Positions 7,714 through 15,919 of a stretch of 64,000 nucleotides of DNA are shown in pieces. The position numbers and the translations under genes were made by a program. Under the pieces are notes generated by a model that was not told where the DNA came from, did no database searches, and saw only the letters and a program-made list of their open reading frames with translations. Origin of the DNA: Bacteroidaceae bacterium (lineage in GTDB: Bacteria; Bacteroidota; Bacteroidia; Bacteroidales; Barnesiellaceae_A). How positions within the stretch are numbered: the stretch's first letter is position 1; each line of letters begins with the position of its first letter. The stretch covers positions 1 to 64,000 of the forward strand of contig JAFQRE010000034.1 in the NCBI GenBank assembly GCA_017410245.1, in the 5' to 3' direction.

Positions 7714-9939
7714 ATGGAAGGCGTTCAACCACTCATTATAGACCTCGCACTTATTCTCATACTTGCAGGTATTGTAACACTCGTTTTCAAGCGACTGCGT
7801 CAGCCCGTTGTTTTGGGCTACATCGTAGCCGGCTTCTTGGCCAGCCCCAATTTCCACTATCTACCCTCTATTGTCGATACTGCCAATATAAATATATGGG
7901 CCGAGATAGGTATCATTATACTGCTCTTCACGTTAGGACTTGAGTTTAACTTCAAGAAATTGCTCAACGTAGGAGGCACAGCATTCACTACAGCCCTCAC
8001 AATAGCCATAGGTATGATAGCCATAGGCTACATGGCCGGTCAGTTTTTGGGTTTCACTACGTTCGATAGTATATTCCTCGGAGCCATGATGTCGATGTCA
8101 TCGACAATGATTATCATCAAGGCGTTTAGCGACTTAGGATTGCGGCAACAGAAGTTCACACAGACGGTCTTTGGCGTGCTCATCGTTCAAGACCTCTTGG
8201 CAGTGGTACTTTTGGTTATCCTCTCTTCGATTGCAGCAGGTAGCGTAGAGGGAGGAGAGTTGCTCAATAGCATAGCCCGACTGATATTCTTCCTCGTCCT
8301 ATGGTTTGTGATAGGAACATTCATTATACCCACATTTATACGTGCAGTACGCCGATACCTCAACAACGAGACACTACTCATCGTATCGATGGGATTGTGC
8401 TTTGGCATGGTGGTATTGGCCAACTATGCAGGATTTTCGTCGGCATTGGGAGCATTTGTCATGGGTTCAATCTTATCGAGTGCCAATGAAGTAGAGCGCA
8501 TGGAACACATTGTAAAACCCATCAAGGATCTTTTTGGTGCAGTGTTCTTCATATCGGTGGGAATGCTTGTCAATGTAGATATCTTGGTAGAATATGCCCT
8601 GCCCATTATCATACTCTCGTTAGTAGTCATTCTGGGACAATCGGTATTGGCTACATTCGGTATGTTGCTCTCGGGACAACCTTTGCGTACTGCCATACAA
8701 TCGGGATTCAGTCTGTCACAAATTGGTGAGTTCTCGTTTATCATAGCCTCATTGGGTATCTCACTGGGCGTTATGAACCCTACCCTATACCCCATCATCG
8801 TAGCGGTATCGGTAGTGACTACATTCACCACCCCCTACATGATAAAGTTGGCCCTACCCTTCTACAACAAGATAGAGAAGCATATACCCGAGCGCATACG
8901 CAAACGCCTCGACGACTATGCCCAGAGTAACACTATCATTCAAGGCGACAAGAAGGCCATTTGGAAGCGAGTTATCCTCAACTACATAGGCAAGATAACA
9001 ATCTTCTGTATCTTGATATTGGCCATCATGATAGCCTCACGAATATGGTTGTTCCCCTTTGCCGAAGAGTGGATACCCGGCACAGTAGGTACACTATTGG
9101 CCACTATAGCCACACTCATGGCTGTAGCTCCATTCTTGTGGGCAATAACCATGCGCCGCACCAACAACAACATACTGCAAGCCCTGTGGAGCGATGGTCG
9201 CAGCAACCAAGTGCCCATCATGCTGCTCATAGTGTTGCGCTACGTTATTGCCATAGCCTTTGTATTGGGATTTTTGCACACCGTTTACTCATACGTGGGC
9301 ATGACTATAGGAGCTATCATCTTTATATTGCTCATGAAGACATTCTCGAAAGATATACAGAAACAATTTACTCGTCTCGAAAAAGGCTTCCTCGACAACC
9401 TCAACCTGCGTGAACGTAGCAAGAAGGGCATAGACCTCATTCACGACCTGCACATTGCCCGCATGAAGATACACGAGGACAGCGAACTGGCGGGTGTGAG
9501 CCTTGCCAACTCCAATCTGCGCAAACAGTATGGTGTAAACATAGTGAGCATACTGCGAGGTACACGCCGCATCAACATACCCGGTAGCGATGTGCGCCTC
9601 TTCCCCGGCGACATCATACGTGTCATTGGTACCGATGAGCAGATAGCCCGACTACTCCCTGCCATAGAGTGTGGCGAAACAATTGAAGACGGCACAAGCG
9701 AAGAGGTAAAATACTCATATATAATAGTAGGCCCCACGTCCGACTGGATAGGCAAATCGACAGCCGACTTGGGACTACGCAACAACTATCATTGCCTATT
9801 GATAGGTATAGAACGAGGCACCAATGCCTTCTTGCAACCCGATGGAACCATCAAACTGGAGGCCAACGATATACTATGGGTGGCAGGAGAGCCCAACTCT
9901 ATCAAGACTATCAAAGAGATAGCCAAAGGCAACGACTGA
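7714..9939 (+). CDS. Kef/CPA2-type cation:proton antiporter with RCK C-terminal (TrkA-C) domains
   Basis: 741 residues. Residues 1-390 form a Na+/H+ exchanger-like membrane domain with about 12 helices (for example GYIVAGFLASPN and ALGAFVMGSILS). A second hydrophobic block of about four helices (around 425-550) follows. Two TrkA-C-like regulatory stretches come next (DSELAGVSLANSNLRKQYGV and GKSTADLGLRNNYHCLLIGI). Such proteins move K+ or Na+ against protons and are gated through their cytosolic domains. No complete TrkA-N Rossmann domain is seen, so the nucleotide gating of KefB/C is doubtful. The ion transported is not predictable. Confidence 0.88.
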   Translation: MEGVQPLIIDLALILILAGIVTLVFKRLRQPVVLGYIVAGFLASPNFHYLPSIVDTANINIWAEIGIIILLFTLGLEFNFKKLLNVGGTAFTTALTIAIGMIAIGYMAGQFLGFTTFDSIFLGAMMSMSSTMIIIKAFSDLGLRQQKFTQTVFGVLIVQDLLAVVLLVILSSIAAGSVEGGELLNSIARLIFFLVLWFVIGTFIIPTFIRAVRRYLNNETLLIVSMGLCFGMVVLANYAGFSSALGAFVMGSILSSANEVERMEHIVKPIKDLFGAVFFISVGMLVNVDILVEYALPIIILSLVVILGQSVLATFGMLLSGQPLRTAIQSGFSLSQIGEFSFIIASLGISLGVMNPTLYPIIVAVSVVTTFTTPYMIKLALPFYNKIEKHIPERIRKRLDDYAQSNTIIQGDKKAIWKRVILNYIGKITIFCILILAIMIASRIWLFPFAEEWIPGTVGTLLATIATLMAVAPFLWAITMRRTNNNILQALWSDGRSNQVPIMLLIVLRYVIAIAFVLGFLHTVYSYVGMTIGAIIFILLMKTFSKDIQKQFTRLEKGFLDNLNLRERSKKGIDLIHDLHIARMKIHEDSELAGVSLANSNLRKQYGVNIVSILRGTRRINIPGSDVRLFPGDIIRVIGTDEQIARLLPAIECGETIEDGTSEEVKYSYIIVGPTSDWIGKSTADLGLRNNYHCLLIGIERGTNAFLQPDGTIKLEANDILWVAGEPNSIKTIKEIAKGND

Positions 9940-9989
9940 CCTTGAAATGAGACCGAAATAAACACTATAAATATATAACATCAAGAAAG

Positions 9990-11516
9990 ATGCAAGAAAG
10001 AATTATTATCCTCGACTTCGGTTCGCAGTACACACAACTCATAGCACGCCGCTTGCGTGAGATGAACACCTATTGCGAGCTTATGCCCTACAACAAGTTC
10101 CCATTTGGCAACGAAGAGGGCATCAAAGGTGTAATATTGTCGGGTAGCCCCTACTCGGTCAATGACCCCAATGCCTTACAAATAGATTTGTCGAAATTGA
10201 GAGGCAAATATCCCATCTTGGGTGTATGCTATGGTGCACAATACATAGCTCACACATCGGGTGGTAAGGTAGAACGTAGCGAGACTCGCGAGTATGGTCG
10301 CGCCAACCTCGCTTGGCACGACGAGAACGACACACTCATGCATGGTGTGCGTGAGAACTCGCAAGTGTGGATGTCGCACGGCGATACCATCACTCAACTT
10401 CCCGACGGATTTACCCTCATAGCCAGTACCCATGAGGTACGCTCGGCCGCTTACCGCATCGAGGGCGAAAAGACGTGGGCTGTACAATTCCACCCCGAGG
10501 TATATCATAGCGAAGATGGCACCATCTTGCTCACCAACTTTGTTCGCGACATTTGCGGTTGCAAACAAGACTGGACACCCGCATCGTTTATCGAGCACAC
10601 AGTAGAGGCATTGAAAGCCCAACTCGGCAACGATAAAGTTGTATTGGGACTATCGGGCGGCGTCGATTCGACCGTAGCTGCCGTACTGCTCAATCGCGCT
10701 ATCGGACACAACCTCACCTGTATTTTCGTTGATAACGGTTTGTTGCGCAAGAACGAGTTTGAAGGCGTTCTTGACAACTACAAAGATATGGGCCTCAACG
10801 TGATAGGAGTAGATGCTAAAGCATACTTCTACGAGCAATTGGCCGGTGTTGTAGAGCCCGAGCGCAAACGCAAAATCATTGGCGCAGGCTTCATCGATGT
10901 GTTTGACCAAGAGGCCAAAAAGCTCAAAGACATCAAATGGTTGGGACAAGGTACTATCTACCCCGATGTTATCGAGTCGCTCTCTATCACAGGTATGGTC
11001 ATCAAGAGTCACCACAACGTAGGTGGTCTGCCCGAGCGTATGAACCTCAAGTTGGTAGAGCCTCTGCGCCTGTTGTTCAAAGACGAGGTGCGCCGTGTAG
11101 GTCGCGAATTGGGCATCAGCGAACGTCTCATAGGCCGTCACCCCTTCCCCGGCCCCGGCTTGGCTGTGCGCATTCTTGGCGACATCACTCCCGAGAAAGT
11201 ACAAATCCTGCAAGAAGCCGACCACATCTTCATTCAAGGCCTCATCGACAACGACCTCTACGACAAAGTATGGCAGGCAGGTGTTGTGTTGTTGCCCGTC
11301 AAGAGTGTGGGTGTAATGGGCGATGAACGTTCATATGAGCGTGCCGTTGCCTTGCGTGCCGTACTCTCAACCGATGGTATGACTGCCGACTGGGCTCGCC
11401 TACCCTATGAGTTCCTTGCCAAAGTGTCGAACGACATTATCAACAAGGTAAAAGGTGTAAACCGCGTAGTGTATGACATCAGCTCAAAACCACCTTCGAC
11501 AATCGAGTGGGAATAA
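9990..11516 (+). CDS. guaA: GMP synthase (glutamine-hydrolysing)
   Basis: 508 residues. Converts XMP, ATP and glutamine to GMP, the last step of guanine nucleotide synthesis. The class I amidotransferase domain has the nucleophile in LGVCYGAQ (Cys80) and the His/Glu pair in FHPEV. The ATP-pyrophosphatase domain has the P-loop SGGVDST, and the C-terminal dimerisation domain ends KPPSTIEWE as in all GuaA. Complete and of normal length. A terminator hairpin follows 20 bases after the stop. Confidence 0.97.
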   Translation: MQERIIILDFGSQYTQLIARRLREMNTYCELMPYNKFPFGNEEGIKGVILSGSPYSVNDPNALQIDLSKLRGKYPILGVCYGAQYIAHTSGGKVERSETREYGRANLAWHDENDTLMHGVRENSQVWMSHGDTITQLPDGFTLIASTHEVRSAAYRIEGEKTWAVQFHPEVYHSEDGTILLTNFVRDICGCKQDWTPASFIEHTVEALKAQLGNDKVVLGLSGGVDSTVAAVLLNRAIGHNLTCIFVDNGLLRKNEFEGVLDNYKDMGLNVIGVDAKAYFYEQLAGVVEPERKRKIIGAGFIDVFDQEAKKLKDIKWLGQGTIYPDVIESLSITGMVIKSHHNVGGLPERMNLKLVEPLRLLFKDEVRRVGRELGISERLIGRHPFPGPGLAVRILGDITPEKVQILQEADHIFIQGLIDNDLYDKVWQAGVVLLPVKSVGVMGDERSYERAVALRAVLSTDGMTADWARLPYEFLAKVSNDIINKVKGVNRVVYDISSKPPSTIEWE

Positions 11517-11536
11517 TCGCACTTCAATATCCCTAC

Positions 11537-11573
11537 AATAGGTTGCTCCAGTATAGGTGCAACCTATTTTTTT
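11537..11573 (+). terminator. Terminator after guaA
   Basis: A 10-bp perfect stem (AATAGGTTGC at 11537-11546, GCAACCTATT at 11559-11568) with a 12-base loop runs directly into seven Ts. A strong Rho-independent terminator closing the plus-strand run that ends in guaA. Confidence 0.88.
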
Positions 11574-11627
11574 GCCCATATTATGCAACGTGTTGCATAG
11601 CGTTTGCGTAGCTGTTGCACTGCCGAT

Positions 11628-11659
11628 TTGGAGGATAAAGAATTTTGTTATAACTTTGC
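11628..11659 (+). promoter_or_regulatory. Promoter for the thioredoxin-like gene
   Basis: TTG at 11628-11630 and TAACTTTGC at 11651-11659, spaced by 20 bases, are an exact Bacteroidetes promoter. The start would be near 11666, leaving an unusually long leader of about 130 bases before the ATG at 11795. Confidence 0.75.
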
Positions 11660-11665
11660 ACGCTC

Positions 11666-11794
11666 AAAATGGCAAGTATCGCATAGCAACCATGTTGTCG
11701 AGCGCTGCTTGTTACTGCCGAAAATCGGCGGGGACTTGCTCCTGTGGTGCGATGCCACGACAGCAGGTTTTAGTGTAAACTTAAACACCTCGAT
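11666..11794 (+). other. Long 5' leader with hairpins and a possible Cys-rich leader ORF
   Basis: Between the predicted transcription start and the ATG at 11795 lies a leader of about 130 bases. It contains a tight hairpin (GCCGA at 11717-11721 pairing with TCGGC at 11725-11729) and a second stem (GTGG at 11744-11747 with CCAC at 11755-11758). A 28-codon frame (11692-11778) would encode a peptide with four cysteines in CYC and CSC pairs. No known riboswitch consensus is recognised. Whether the leader is regulatory is inference. Confidence 0.35.
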
Positions 11795-12283
11795 ATGAAG
11801 AGATATTTTTATATCGTTGCAGTATTGGTTGTAATATTGATGTTACCATCGGCCATAAGTCCACAGCGACAAGGTATAAAGCCGGGTAATATAGCCCCCA
11901 AGGTGGTTGTAGGCGACACACTCCTATACAACGCCACAACAAATGGCACAGGTTACACCCTCCTACACTTCTGGGCCAGCTACGATGCACCATCGCGCAT
12001 TGCCAATATACAATATAACGATGTGATGGAGTTGCTTGACAGCGATGCCATACAATATATAGCCGTATCGTATGAGCATAGCGAGACATTGTTCAGCGAG
12101 ATTGTCAAGCGAGACAATGTGGCAACTACAAGTCAATACTACGACGAGGCCGGTAGAGCATCAAGAACATACGGTCGCTATCGGTTGCACAAAGGCTTTG
12201 CAACATACCTGATAGACGCTACAGGAAAGATTGTTGCCGAGAACCCCTCACCACAGGATTTAACCCAACTCTTTGGGCAATAG
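11795..12283 (+). CDS. Exported thioredoxin-fold protein lacking the CXXC motif
   Basis: 162 residues. A hydrophobic N-terminus (about residues 4-20) suggests export or an N-terminal membrane anchor. The rest looks like a TlpA/AhpC-type thioredoxin fold: an APKVVVGDTLLYNA-type entry strand, then LLHFWASYDAPSR where redox-active relatives have W-(C)-xx-(C), and a C-terminal TYLIDATGKIVAENPS resembling the cis-Pro/strand region. Both catalytic cysteines are absent, so classical disulfide chemistry is unlikely. A binding or chaperone role is possible. It is a single-gene unit with its own promoter. Confidence 0.6.
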   Translation: MKRYFYIVAVLVVILMLPSAISPQRQGIKPGNIAPKVVVGDTLLYNATTNGTGYTLLHFWASYDAPSRIANIQYNDVMELLDSDAIQYIAVSYEHSETLFSEIVKRDNVATTSQYYDEAGRASRTYGRYRLHKGFATYLIDATGKIVAENPSPQDLTQLFGQ

Positions 12284-12300
12284 ATTACACACCTACCTAT

Positions 12301-12347
12301 AAACAAGCAAGAGGCCACATCATACGATGCAGCCTCTTGTTTGTTTT
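12301..12347. terminator. Bidirectional terminator between convergent genes
   Basis: CAAGAGGC (12308-12315) pairs with GCCTCTTG (12332-12339). Flanking AAAC and GTTTG extend the symmetry and a T-rich run follows on the plus strand. It lies between the converging ends of the thioredoxin-like gene and the saccharopine dehydrogenase-like gene and probably serves both. Confidence 0.7.
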
Positions 12348-12362
12348 TGTTTACTATCACTA

Positions 12363-13559
12363 TTACAACTCCAAGTCGCCGTTGAACACTTCGTGCCAAG
12401 GCAAACCTTGTTTTGAGAGTTGCTCCATGAAGGGATCGGGGTTGAACTCCTCAACATTGTACACACCAGGCTTGCGCCACTCGCCTTTGAGGAACATCAT
12501 AGCACCTATCATAGCGGGAACGCCTGTTGTGTAGCTTACGCCTTGAGCACCCACCTCTTTGTAGGCGGCCTCGTGGCTACAGTTGTTGTAGATGTAGTAT
12601 GTAAGGGGCTTACCCTCCTTGTCGATACCACTGATGCGGCAACCAATTGAAGTCTCACCGGTGTAGTTCTCGCCCAGCTCACCGGGATTGGGCAATACAG
12701 CCTTGAGGAATTGGATAGGAACAATCTCCACACCATTGTACATGATAGGCTCGATGCTGGCCATACCGATGTTTTGGATTACGCGCAAGTGAGTAAGATA
12801 CTCTTGACCAAATGTCATCCAGAAACGAGCACGCTTGATGGTAGGATAGTTGATAACCAACGACTCCAACTCCTCGTGGTAGATGAGGTACGACTCGCGA
12901 GGACCGATGTTGGGGTAAGTAAGGGGCTTGTGTATCTCATGAGGCTCGGTCATAATCCACTCGCCATTCTCATAGTATTTACCCTTTTGAGTCACCTCAC
13001 GAATGTTAATCTCGGGGTTGAAGTTGGTAGCAAAAGCCTTGTGGTGATCGCCGGCATTGCAATCAACAATATCGAGGTAGTGCATCTCGCCGAAGTGATG
13101 CTTGGCAGCATAGGCAGTAAATACGCCCGACACGCCCGGATCGAAACCGCAACCGAGTATGGCAGTCAAGCCGGCCTCCTCGAAGCGTTTGCGGTAGGCC
13201 CATTGCCATTTGTATTCATATTTAGCCTCATCGAGTGGCTCATAGTTGGCAGTGTCGAGGTAGTTGACACCACATTGCAAGCAAGCCTCCATGATAGTGA
13301 GGTCTTGGTAAGGCAACGCCACGTTGATAACGATATCGGGGCGATGAGTGTTGAACAAGCGTACCAAGTCTTCAACATTATCGGCATCTACGTGGTCGGT
13401 CTTGATACGAGGATCACCTATGGCCTTAGCAATGGCATCACACTTCGATTGTGTACGACTGGCCAATACAACCTCGGTAAAAACATCGGGGTTTTGTGCC
13501 ACTTTGTGTGCTACAACTGTACCCACACCACCGGCACCAATAATAAGAACTTTTCCCAT
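12363..13559 (-). CDS. Saccharopine dehydrogenase family protein, probable carboxynorspermidine synthase
   Basis: 398 residues. The N-terminal Rossmann fold begins MGKVLIIGAGGVGTVVAHKV. The centre carries LGCGFDPGVSGVF and the rest matches the LYS1-like family. In bacteria these enzymes often reductively couple aspartate semialdehyde to a diamine, making carboxy(nor)spermidine. In Bacteroidetes this is the usual polyamine route with NspC-type decarboxylases, so that is the likeliest role; lysine metabolism is the alternative. No partner decarboxylase is in the window. It is a single-gene unit with a good promoter. Confidence 0.85.
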   Translation of the reverse strand: MGKVLIIGAGGVGTVVAHKVAQNPDVFTEVVLASRTQSKCDAIAKAIGDPRIKTDHVDADNVEDLVRLFNTHRPDIVINVALPYQDLTIMEACLQCGVNYLDTANYEPLDEAKYEYKWQWAYRKRFEEAGLTAILGCGFDPGVSGVFTAYAAKHHFGEMHYLDIVDCNAGDHHKAFATNFNPEINIREVTQKGKYYENGEWIMTEPHEIHKPLTYPNIGPRESYLIYHEELESLVINYPTIKRARFWMTFGQEYLTHLRVIQNIGMASIEPIMYNGVEIVPIQFLKAVLPNPGELGENYTGETSIGCRISGIDKEGKPLTYYIYNNCSHEAAYKEVGAQGVSYTTGVPAMIGAMMFLKGEWRKPGVYNVEEFNPDPFMEQLSKQGLPWHEVFNGDLEL

Positions 13560-13642
13560 TTTAGTCTTTTATTTAGGGGTTAATAATCTATATACTTTAG
13601 CATGTTATGCATGGTCTATCTTCCAACCATATTGCACCATTT

Positions 13643-13673
13643 GCAAAGTTAAAAATAATAATTGAGAAACAAA
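13643..13673 (-). promoter_or_regulatory. Promoter of the saccharopine dehydrogenase-like gene
   Basis: On the minus strand TTTG (13673-13670) and TAACTTTGC (13651-13643), spaced by 18 bases, match the Bacteroidetes consensus. Start near 13636, leader of about 75 bases. The -33 element sits inside the T-run of the neighbouring terminator. Confidence 0.65.
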
Positions 13674-13707
13674 AATGGTAGTTGGTTCTATTTTACCAAC
13701 TACCATT
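13669..13707 (-). terminator. Terminator of the BACON/LRR operon
   Basis: A 13-bp perfect stem (AATGGTAGTTGGT, 13674-13686, with ACCAACTACCATT, 13695-13707) and an 8-base loop are followed by a T-run on the minus strand. It closes the operon ending at 13730 and partly overlaps the promoter of the next gene. Confidence 0.8.
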
Positions 13708-13729
13708 CCATCTGCAATAAACTTACTAT

Positions 13730-15907
13730 TTAGAAATCATATCCTTGTATTTGAGACTCTACCGAATACCACGCTTCCTTATATTGTTCCACACTATTTC
13801 GAGGTACATATATAATCAGGCCATCGATTCCGTCAAAAGGAGAATAGGACGAAGGAGGCGTAAGTGGCTTACAATATACCGTTTGCAAGCCAGAACAACC
13901 ATTGAATGCCCAGGAGTGTATTTCTGTAACATTTTTAGGAATTGTTATACTCTCCAATTTTTCGCAACTACTAAATGCATTTGCACCTATTGTTTTTAGG
14001 TTTTCTGATAGAGTTACATCGGTAAGATTGCTACAGTGGAAGAATGCACTATTTTCTATTTCAGTCACATTATCCGGGATTTCAATACTTGAAAGACTAC
14101 TACAAAATTGGAAAGCAAACTGACTTATTTTGCTAATCTCTGCCGGGAGTTTAACATATTTAAGTGCCTGACAACCAGCAAATGCCGATTCTGCAATTTC
14201 AGTAACATTATCCGGGATTTCAATACTTTCAAGCTTCAAACAGTAATAAAAAGCCTTGTAGCCAATCTTCTTGACACTATTGGGAATACCTATACTTATT
14301 ATAAGTTGTGTTATACTTTTAAAAGCTTCATCGGGAATCTGCGTAACAGGACCGTCAAAAACAATTTCGCCATAGGTGTGCGAAATAACATTAGCCCCCC
14401 AATCAAGATTGTCAATACCCTGAATCATAAGACTACTTTTAGTAGTATAAGTAATAGCATACCAAGCACCTTGTTTAACGATAATCTCAGCAGAAAGATT
14501 GTATTGGGTGCTTTCTACTATTACTTTCGCCTCACGCACATCAGAAGTAGTATTCTTATCAACCTTAATGGTAATAGTAGCAGTATTACTACCCAACGAT
14601 GGCGAAACATTAATCCAATCGGCCGAAGACGAAGCCTTCCATGAACAGTTGGCATTGATAGTTACCGATTTAGACTCTCCTGAGCCCGACAATTCAATAT
14701 AATTTGTAGAAACCGACAGATAAGGAGTTCCTGCTTGTTGTGTGACAACAATCTTAGCCGATGTCGTTATCTTGTCATCAGTTGCTTTGACTTCGATGGT
14801 TGCAGTACGTTCTTGACTGAGATTATTATCTAAGGGGATAATCTCAACCGCAGTAGTACCGGCATCACCAACACGAGGCATGATAGTGATCCAATCGGCA
14901 TCACATGATATTTTCCATGCCAGATTGGTGGTTATAACTACTGTTTGTGCACTATTATTTGTCGCGGCAAAATTGATTGAAGACTTATCGGTTTTGATAT
15001 AAGGAGTGAACTGCGTTACCTTGATTTCCTTCGATACACCTTGCTCTGAGTTAGAAATTTTTATCGTTGCAGATCTCGGTGTTTCTTGCGAATGAGATTT
15101 AACAGTAATTTGCATAGTTGTAGCTCCTTTATTGCCACTCTTGGGTGACAATGTAATCCAATCGGCACTGCATGATGCACTCCAAGAGATATTACTCTCA
15201 ATGGTTACCGACTTGTCGCAACCTACACTGGGTACATCTATTTCACTTTCCGAAAGTATGATATATGGGCCATCATTCTGCTGCAAGATAGTTATCTCGG
15301 CTGATACCTTATCATCACTACCTGTTCCCGACAAGGTAACTGTGGCCTTTCTATCATTGTTCTCGCGGTTAGCTTCAGCCTCAATCTTCATAGTGGTTGC
15401 ACCCAATTCACCCTTTGTAGGAGTAATAGTAAGCCATTCATAGTCATCGGCCACAACTTTCCATGCGATATTCGACTCTACTGTAATCGATTGGGTTTCA
15501 CCAATAGATGCAAAGGTCAAATTCTTCTCCGATACCGATATAAAGGGAGTATTGTTCTCTTGGGCAACTTCAATCTTACGAGATACGTTGTACTTATCAT
15601 TATACAAGGTAAGTGTCGCTGTACGCTTATTTACAGAGGTATTAGGCTCGATAGTAATATCGAGAGAAGTTTTACCCTTCGAGCCGGACTTATGCGAAAC
15701 TTCTATCCAATCCCAGTTCTCATCACTCGAGATGTTCCATTCGCAATAGGCATTCACTTCGACTGTAGTCTTACCACCCAAGCAATCGGAATCTATATTC
15801 TCTATTGATGTAGTTATTACATCTTCAACATCAAGTCCTTCCATAGTATCGGTACAACCGGTACATAGCATGATGCCAGTGAGTATTAAGTATATAAATC
15901 TTTTCAT
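13730..15907 (-). CDS. Surface lipoprotein with five BACON domains and BspA-type leucine-rich repeats
   Basis: 725 residues from the ATG at 15907, chosen because it directly precedes a lipoprotein signal (lipobox LCTGC, Cys18). Five tandem BACON domains of about 90 residues follow. Each has the W-(I/L)-x-(V/I/L) core (DWIEV, EWLTI, DWITL, DWITI, DWINV) and an SG..G-T turn. The last third (about residues 500-725) is a BspA/LRR_5 array with units such as IGANAFSSCEKLESITIP. BACON domains bind glycans or act as spacers; BspA LRRs bind host proteins or other bacteria. Last gene of a three-gene operon, 12 bases after the barrel-like gene. Ligand unknown. Confidence 0.85.
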   Translation of the reverse strand: MKRFIYLILTGIMLCTGCTDTMEGLDVEDVITTSIENIDSDCLGGKTTVEVNAYCEWNISSDENWDWIEVSHKSGSKGKTSLDITIEPNTSVNKRTATLTLYNDKYNVSRKIEVAQENNTPFISVSEKNLTFASIGETQSITVESNIAWKVVADDYEWLTITPTKGELGATTMKIEAEANRENNDRKATVTLSGTGSDDKVSAEITILQQNDGPYIILSESEIDVPSVGCDKSVTIESNISWSASCSADWITLSPKSGNKGATTMQITVKSHSQETPRSATIKISNSEQGVSKEIKVTQFTPYIKTDKSSINFAATNNSAQTVVITTNLAWKISCDADWITIMPRVGDAGTTAVEIIPLDNNLSQERTATIEVKATDDKITTSAKIVVTQQAGTPYLSVSTNYIELSGSGESKSVTINANCSWKASSSADWINVSPSLGSNTATITIKVDKNTTSDVREAKVIVESTQYNLSAEIIVKQGAWYAITYTTKSSLMIQGIDNLDWGANVISHTYGEIVFDGPVTQIPDEAFKSITQLIISIGIPNSVKKIGYKAFYYCLKLESIEIPDNVTEIAESAFAGCQALKYVKLPAEISKISQFAFQFCSSLSSIEIPDNVTEIENSAFFHCSNLTDVTLSENLKTIGANAFSSCEKLESITIPKNVTEIHSWAFNGCSGLQTVYCKPLTPPSSYSPFDGIDGLIIYVPRNSVEQYKEAWYSVESQIQGYDF

Positions 15908-15919
15908 GATGAGCATAGA

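Noticed and set aside
11557-11691. 5' part of a 73-codon plus-strand frame
   Set aside because: It begins inside the terminator of guaA and runs through the promoter at 11628-11659. Only the last 28 codons could be in a transcript.
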